DNA of 64,000 nt from Deinococcales bacterium. GTDB lineage: Bacteria; Deinococcota; Deinococci; Deinococcales; JAAFIG01. Below the pieces are notes generated by a model, which saw only the letters and a program-made list of their open reading frames with translations, did no database searches and was not told where the DNA came from. The stretch spans positions 1 through 64,000 of the forward strand of contig JANXTZ010000019.1 in assembly GCA_025352125.1 (NCBI GenBank), given 5' to 3'. Every line of letters begins with the position of its first letter. Position 1 is the stretch's first letter. A program made the translations under genes and the position numbers. This document shows, one piece after another, positions 59,714 to 64,000 of the stretch.

Positions 59714-60100
59714 CTACAACGAATCATCGCCAGGATTCAAACCACACCAGTGCAGCAGGGCAACACGCAATCCAGCAACTTCAAGATTTCCTGTGGCGAC
59801 AAGAACCATCACTGTGGTGGCTGCTTGCGTTATTGGGCGTTTAGGATATCCATTCAACTCCAAAATTAAAAGCATTGTCTCGAGTGCTGTTCATTTATTG
59901 GCATCGTTAAAAACATGGTTTTGGGCGATACTAAAACCCACCATCGCGGTTTTTGTAAACAATGTTGGATACGAATCCTCACCACCAAAACCCTCAACAA
60001 TTTTGTGCAATGCACTCTCGAGCAATCCTGTATCACGAACACCTGACCATCCTTCGGATTCAACCAGAATTTTGTCATGAAGCCGAATAACAGTCGCCAC
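59714..60100 (-). pseudogene. Doc/Fic-family toxin with a nonsense codon in the catalytic motif
   Basis: The minus-strand frame reads YKYPTVATVIRLHDKILVES, DTGLLESALHKIVEGFGGED, YPTLFTKTAMVGFSIAQNHV and FNDANK, then TGA (59893-59891), then continues in frame TALETMLLILELNGYPKRPI to a TAG at 59716-59714. Doc toxins have H-x-F-x-(D/N)-x-N-K-R; here the Arg codon is TGA, one transition from CGA. The start codon is also unclear: GTG 60100 would skip the conserved first strand. It follows an intact antitoxin gene, so this is an inactivated toxin-antitoxin locus. Confidence 0.82.
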
Positions 60101-60156
60101 CGTAGGATACTTGTAACCACGATGGCGAAATACTGGCTTATTTGATTTAAAATCGT

Positions 60157-60315
60157 TTAAAGTTTGGCAAGCACTTTCAAAAGTTTACTGTCTTGTTTGA
60201 CCCGTTTTTCAATCAGGCGATCCATTTCTTCCCAGGTCATTTCAGTGTCTTTAACAGGTTTTTTGGTGCTCGAGGCACGCACCTTTTGTTGACTGGCAAT
60301 GGCTTTCATTTTCAT
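60157..60315 (-). CDS. Small antitoxin-like protein preceding the Doc pseudogene
   Basis: A 52-residue protein: MKMKAIASQQKVRASSTKKP, then VKDTEMTWEEMDRLIEKRVK and a short Leu/Lys tail. AGGAGG lies five bases before ATG 60315, the strongest ribosome site nearby. The gene precedes and overlaps the region where the Doc frame begins, as antitoxins do. Composition is basic at the N-terminus and acidic/helical at the centre, fitting a DNA-binding domain plus toxin-binding helix. The family was not identified. Confidence 0.65.
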   Translation of the reverse strand: MKMKAIASQQKVRASSTKKPVKDTEMTWEEMDRLIEKRVKQDSKLLKVLAKL

Positions 60316-60362
60316 GTCGTACCTCCTAAACAGATTTTAACACGCGCTCAAGATTTTCCCAA

Positions 60363-60839
60363 TTATTTGAGCATTCCCTTACTCACCCCAATCGGAAATT
60401 CTTGCGCCATGCGTTCTATCGTGCGTTGTGCGGTGGCTTGTGCCATTTTGGCAAACGCCCGTCCGCCCCATTTTTCGGCGACTGGCAGCTCGAGGTGAAC
60501 TTCGGCGCGAAGGTGGTAGTGAATACTCGAGGTTGCACCCGTGCTGGTGACACGACCTTCGCCGTTGACGGCAGCCCAGAATTTCCCCTCGAGCGGTTGC
60601 GCAATCAGGTTTGCACCATCTGGCACTGGCTCGAGCGTCGATTTGAAATCGAGCAATCGTTCGCCCAGAAACGGCACTTCGATGCGCAAATGCGCGAACA
60701 CGTCATTGCTCTCGATTCGTAAATTCCGAATAAACGAGACATTCTCGAGGCTCTTTTTCACATCCCGAATGAAGGCAATACCGTCATCTACACTGCCCGG
60801 AAATGGAATGTCAAATTGGCGATCCACCTCGAGAATCAT
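60363..60839 (-). CDS. DUF3809-like protein, Deinococcota-type
   Basis: A 158-residue protein with a START/SRPBCC-like alpha-beta layout (MILEVDRQFDIPFPGSVDDG; AHLRIEVPFLGERLLDFKST; YHLRAEVHLELPVAEKWGGR) and a long C-terminal helix. It resembles the Deinococcus/Thermus family DUF3809, from memory. ATG shares its first base with the stop of the upstream gene (TGATG), so the two are coupled. Function unknown; may bind a hydrophobic ligand. Confidence 0.65.
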   Translation of the reverse strand: MILEVDRQFDIPFPGSVDDGIAFIRDVKKSLENVSFIRNLRIESNDVFAHLRIEVPFLGERLLDFKSTLEPVPDGANLIAQPLEGKFWAAVNGEGRVTSTGATSSIHYHLRAEVHLELPVAEKWGGRAFAKMAQATAQRTIERMAQEFPIGVSKGMLK

Positions 60840-61162
60840 CAGTCAATCCATTCGACGGTCAATTCGCCTTTTTTGGCGGCGTCGGCAATCTCGGTGTCCG
60901 TTGCGCCGCGCAATTTGGGCAATTCTTTAAAACTGCTGGTGTTGGTGGCGTAGCCCATGCGCACAATGACTTTTTCCGTGCCTTCCTCTTTGCCCATCTT
61001 CCAGACCAGGTTGCTCGAGAGCGCTTCGATGCTGCTTGCCAACGCGCCCATGTCGGGCACAATTTGCGTCTGCGTTGTGGCAAAGTCGCTTGCGCCAAAC
61101 TCGAGCGGTTCTGGAGACTCGAGTTCTTCTTCGCTCAAAAGTCGGTGGTTGATTTCGTCCAT
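60839..61162 (-). CDS. DUF3248-like protein, Deinococcota-type
   Basis: A 107-residue protein: an acidic start (LLSEEELESPEPLEFGASDF), then ALASSIEALSSNLVWKMGKE, VIVRMGYATNTSSFKELPKL and a short C-terminal helix. It resembles a small Deinococcota-restricted family (DUF3248), from memory. Coupled to the DUF3809-like gene by a one-base overlap. Function unknown. Confidence 0.62.
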   Translation of the reverse strand: MDEINHRLLSEEELESPEPLEFGASDFATTQTQIVPDMGALASSIEALSSNLVWKMGKEEGTEKVIVRMGYATNTSSFKELPKLRGATDTEIADAAKKGELTVEWID

Positions 61163-61210
61163 TCAAGAAGCGTACCCGAGGTTTGGTTTCGCAGCAAGGA
61201 CGCCAGCCAC

Positions 61211-62332
61211 CTAAAGACGGTACAACTCGAGGGCATTGTCATGCAGGATGCGGCTTCCTGCCCATTCGGCTTCGGGGTTTGTCAGGTCGCTGTCTTTGAC
61301 GGTCAACTCGAGCGCCTGTCCAATCATTCTGCGCCCATGACGGGCGGCAAGCCAGAACAATTCTGGGGTTCTGGAAGCATCGGTGGAAAACAAAATTTTG
61401 CTGATTGGTGCAAGATGAAGCGCTTCCCGGGCAGAGGTCAGCATGGCGTGAGTGCTCATGTAGGGTATGGTCAAGCCCAAATCCATGAATGCCCCAGGAT
61501 AAACGCTTGCCAGGTAACCTGCCTCGCGCACAAAGGGATAACAGTGCAACATGACAACGCGCACACCAGCCAAGTCTGGCGCTTCAAAAATTGGGCGCAA
61601 GTGCAGGGGGTTGGCGAGCCGCAAATCCAAGTCTGGGTCGCCGTAACCCGTGTGAAATTGCACTGGCAATCCCGTGTCAGCCGCGACCCGCAAACCCGTC
61701 CAGAGCATTTCATCCAGCAACGCCTTGTCGTTCACCCTTGGCGCGATGCCAGGTTCAGTCGCGTATTTCAGGCTCGAGTATGCCCGCTCCAAACTGCCCG
61801 AATCGTGGCGCATGATCTCGAGTCCGGTGCGGTAAGCGATGATGCTTTTCAAACCCACCAAACTCGGCGCAATATCGCGCAGCATTTGCTCGAACGCCAT
61901 CATCAAACCGACCCAAGTGTCATGTTCTGGCACGAGTGCCGCCAGTTCAGTCTCGAGGCGCAAAACGCGTTTGCAGGGCAGCCCAATCATGCTTTGGTTC
62001 TGCTCAAAGGGTTGCATCACCTCGAGCCAGATGCCATCGTCAACCAAAACCTGTTCGATGCCAGTTTGGGCGAACATCGCCCGTGCCAGATCGCCGTAAT
62101 TCCAGGAGGCTCGAGCCTCCAAGACCGCCCCTCGGGTCGGGTCGCAACCGTAAAAACCCGCCAGTTCCCGATATGATCGCCGCGCGAAAATCACATCAGG
62201 AACAAATTTCTCGAGCATGACCTTGTCGTAAGCCTCGGAAAAAAAAGCTTCAATGGGTGTCTTGCGCCAGATTTCCTCGCGGAACAGCGCGTGGGCGTGA
62301 TGGTCCAGAATTGGGATGTGATCAAGGTTCAT
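61211..62332 (-). CDS. Amidohydrolase-2-family protein (FluG N-domain-like)
   Basis: A 373-residue metal hydrolase: ILDHHAHALFREEIWRKTPI holds the His-x-His metal site, LPVQFHTGYGDPDLDL and VVMLHCYPFVREAGYLASVY the next His residues, and ILFSTDASRTPELFWLAAR the catalytic Asp. Similar domains form the N-terminal half of FluG and nodulin/glutamine-synthetase fusions. Here a glutamine-synthetase homologue is encoded upstream on the same strand, separated by a methyltransferase. ATG 62332 is chosen; the frame is open seven codons further. Confidence 0.82.
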   Translation of the reverse strand: MNLDHIPILDHHAHALFREEIWRKTPIEAFFSEAYDKVMLEKFVPDVIFARRSYRELAGFYGCDPTRGAVLEARASWNYGDLARAMFAQTGIEQVLVDDGIWLEVMQPFEQNQSMIGLPCKRVLRLETELAALVPEHDTWVGLMMAFEQMLRDIAPSLVGLKSIIAYRTGLEIMRHDSGSLERAYSSLKYATEPGIAPRVNDKALLDEMLWTGLRVAADTGLPVQFHTGYGDPDLDLRLANPLHLRPIFEAPDLAGVRVVMLHCYPFVREAGYLASVYPGAFMDLGLTIPYMSTHAMLTSAREALHLAPISKILFSTDASRTPELFWLAARHGRRMIGQALELTVKDSDLTNPEAEWAGSRILHDNALELYRL

Positions 62333-62359
62333 GGTTTGCCCCTTCAGAATCAAAAGCAG

Positions 62360-63157
62360 TTAATCAGCAACCTGGGCACGGATTGCCCAAGCCCTGGCAA
62401 TCATCGAAATCGATCCGTCAGCTTGAATGGGGATTCGTTCTCTCAGGCTTTCCATAAGGCGAACCCTGGCAGATTCCTCGAGTGACATGGCGTAGGCGGG
62501 AGCAGAGCCTTGTCCGCCCAAGAACGGTTGCCAGTAGTCATCGAAACTTGAGAAGGGTGTCGGGACGTCAATTGCCCTGACCTCAATATGCTCGAGTTTG
62601 GCAGCCGCAAACAGTTCGGTCAATGGCTGTGGTTTGCATATTGAAAAACGCAGACCCTCGTCCAAGTGCGCCAGACTGGGGTCGAGCTGAACGGCTGCAT
62701 CCCAAAAGTGGCGCATCAATTCCATTTTTTCGGCGTAATCCCAGACGTAAGCTCCAACGATGCCAGCTTTACCCGTAACCCTGACCATCTCGGCGAGTGC
62801 TGCGGCGTGATCTGGAACAAAATTGAGCACCAAGCCCGAAACGACCACATCCACACTGGAATCTTCCAAGGGAATTGTGGTGGCGTTTCCCTGGTAAAAC
62901 CTGACCCGTCCCTCGAGTTGTCGCCGTGCCGATTCCAGAAACCCCTTCGAGGGTTCGACACCCGTGACGGACAACGGCTCGCAGACCTCCAGAATGGCGG
63001 TGCAGAGTGCTCCCGTCCCACAACCGATGTCCAACCAGCGCCGATCTGGGGCAACACCCAGCCAGTTCAAAAACAATGGTGCGACTTGGCGACTCCAGCG
63101 ACCCACGTATCGCTCGTAGGGATCGCCACGCTCCCAAACGTCTGAGACTTTGTTCAT
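62360..63157 (-). CDS. Class I SAM-dependent methyltransferase
   Basis: A 265-residue methyltransferase: WLDIGCGTGALCTAILEVCE is motif I, VTGVEPSKGFLESARRQ the acidic loop, LEDSSVDVVVSGLVLNFVPD motif II, MVRVTGKAGIVGAYVWDY motif III. GGAG lies nine bases before ATG 63157. It sits between the amidohydrolase and glutamine-synthetase-like genes, close enough to share a transcript; a link in function is inference. Confidence 0.88.
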   Translation of the reverse strand: MNKVSDVWERGDPYERYVGRWSRQVAPLFLNWLGVAPDRRWLDIGCGTGALCTAILEVCEPLSVTGVEPSKGFLESARRQLEGRVRFYQGNATTIPLEDSSVDVVVSGLVLNFVPDHAAALAEMVRVTGKAGIVGAYVWDYAEKMELMRHFWDAAVQLDPSLAHLDEGLRFSICKPQPLTELFAAAKLEHIEVRAIDVPTPFSSFDDYWQPFLGGQGSAPAYAMSLEESARVRLMESLRERIPIQADGSISMIARAWAIRAQVAD

Positions 63158-63192
63158 GGTCTTGCTCCTCTCGAGGGAAAGTATTTTGAGGG

Positions 63193-64000
63193 TCAATACA
63201 CGTAACTGTGTCTGGGGATTTCTTCCGTCGGATGCTCTTTAAAATACGCGGCTTCGGCTTTGCGCACCGCCATAAAACTTTGCGCCAGACCACCCAACGC
63301 CGTCAACAGCACTTCATCACACTCGAGATTTGCAACAGCCTGCTCAAGATTTCCTGGAAGTCGCACGATGCCTCGAGACTGACGTTCTGAATCCGAAAAT
63401 GCTCCTGGCGCAGTTTGAAGCGGTTCTCCAGGCTCGAGTTTGCGCCTTATTCCGTCGAGCATCGCAGCAATCAAACCTCCGAGCGCAATGTACGGGTTGG
63501 CACTGGCGTCGCAGGTTTTGAGTTCAAAATTGGTGCTTTTGCCATGTTCATCCGCGCTCGGCAGCAGGTGTGTGCTCGCCACGCGGACACTCGCTTCGCG
63601 GTTGTCCAAACCGTAACAGGCGAACGCACCCGCCCACCAGCCAGGTTGAAGGCGCTTGTACGAGTTCACGCTCGGCACAGTTAACGCGCACAGGGCAGGC
63701 AGATGCTCGAGAACCCCAGCAATCGCATGATAGGCAAGTTTTGAAAGTTTGATCGGGTCGCTCGAGTCAAAAAAGGCGTTCTTTCCGTCCTGCCAGAGCG
63801 AAACATGCAGATGACACCCGCTGCCCGTGCTCTCAAGAATCGGTTTTGGAGCGAATGAGGCTCTCAGTTTGTGCTGCGCAGCAATACCCTTGACAACCGT
63901 TTTAAAAATGACCTGTTGATCGGCGGCTTTTATCCCCATGCTCGGCGCAATGCTGATCTCCTGCTGACCCGTTCCAGCCTCGGGGTAGTACATCTCGGGC
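63193..64000 (-). CDS. Glutamine synthetase homologue, partial (C-terminal part)
   Basis: The frame is open to the window edge, so about 268 C-terminal residues are seen. Motifs: EAGTGQQEISIAP (metal and glutamate site), STGSGCHLHVSLWQDGK (catalytic region), VNSYKRLQPGWWAGAFACYG followed by NREASVRV (ATP and glutamate), and NPYIALGGLIAAMLDG. The sequence departs from true GlnA (GWWAGAF, shorter tail, no adenylylation site), closer to gamma-glutamyl-amine synthetases and FluG-type enzymes. Its amidohydrolase neighbour supports an amine- or glutamate-conjugate role. Confidence 0.85.
   Translation of the reverse strand, partial: PEMYYPEAGTGQQEISIAPSMGIKAADQQVIFKTVVKGIAAQHKLRASFAPKPILESTGSGCHLHVSLWQDGKNAFFDSSDPIKLSKLAYHAIAGVLEHLPALCALTVPSVNSYKRLQPGWWAGAFACYGLDNREASVRVASTHLLPSADEHGKSTNFELKTCDASANPYIALGGLIAAMLDGIRRKLEPGEPLQTAPGAFSDSERQSRGIVRLPGNLEQAVANLECDEVLLTALGGLAQSFMAVRKAEAAYFKEHPTEEIPRHSYVY

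Noticed and set aside
59891..59893. TGA in the Doc frame as selenocysteine or programmed read-through
   Set aside because: No selenocysteine hairpin is evident and the residue expected there is Arg, one base change away; a nonsense mutation is simpler.
60803..62176. A 457-codon plus-strand open frame
   Set aside because: It lies antisense to the DUF3248-like and amidohydrolase genes, has odd composition and no start signal; it is a shadow of real minus-strand genes.

Overview
The window looks like chromosomal DNA from a member of the Deinococcota, probably a lineage with moderate GC rather than a classic high-GC Deinococcus. The evidence is taxon-typical content: an envelope protein with one N-terminal SLH motif, a long coiled coil and a C-terminal beta-barrel; a maf-mreC-mreD-mrdA-minC cluster; an LptF/LptG/LptD outer-membrane transport operon; two small proteins resembling Deinococcota-restricted families (DUF3809 and DUF3248, from memory); and many genes that appear to be transcribed without a leader. 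No rRNA, prophage, CRISPR array or replication origin was seen. The most striking global feature is the palindromic hexamer CTCGAG, which occurs many-fold more often than chance in genes, spacers and terminator stems (17 copies between 13960 and 15430 alone).

Layout. 1-1120: tail of an IS1-family transposase, its right end, and two unrecognised genes. 1165-4835: a heterodimeric ABC exporter with one degenerate ATP site, then a methyltransferase, a Phd/VapC toxin-antitoxin pair and a secreted protein. 7229-10151: an exbB-exbD-TonB-like operon. 10284-10746: tRNA-Lys, tRNA-Pro and tRNA-Gly, with two divergent promoters sharing a -35 palindrome. 10797-16140: accessory genes (Uma2 nuclease, PadR with a membrane partner, AraC regulator, VOC protein, serine hydrolase, SDR) and a chimeric gene remnant. 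16191-18402: the SLH/coiled-coil envelope protein. 18557-22726: cupin, YHYH protein and partner, a decayed response regulator, YbjN-like, DinB, a 14-nt minisatellite and a GNAT. 22922-30213: LptF/LptG/LptD-type operon, a lipoprotein and a secreted protein.

30480-36494: a PD-(D/E)XK-like orphan, the minC-mrdA-mreD-mreC-maf cell-shape cluster, and a second PIN-type toxin-antitoxin pair. 36577-40260: two DUF4129 membrane proteins with a MoxR ATPase. 40340-44238: DUF2071, DCC protein, M29 aminopeptidase, Uma2, esterase. 44266-46894: rplM-rpsI, rplY (CTC type) and pth. 46959-50922: DUF2200, a BtuFCD/heme-type ABC importer and a HAD phosphatase. 50974-57308: cupin, methyltransferase, Rrf2, ubiX, ispD-ispE, a small gene antisense to the ispE end, an endonuclease III homologue and a Gfo/Idh oxidoreductase. 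57345-61162: unknown secreted protein, a Doc/Fic toxin inactivated by a stop codon next to its intact antitoxin, and the DUF3809/DUF3248-like pair. 61211-64000: amidohydrolase, methyltransferase and a partial glutamine-synthetase homologue.

How it fits together: much of the window builds or energises a diderm envelope (LptFG/LptD, ExbBD with a TonB-like protein, SLH tether, Mre/PBP2, MoxR/DUF4129). Mobile and decaying elements (IS1 tail, GTAGGGGC palindromic repeats inserted even inside reading frames, three pseudogenes, three toxin-antitoxin loci) are spread between housekeeping genes. Genes are tightly packed, with many ATGA/GTGA overlaps.
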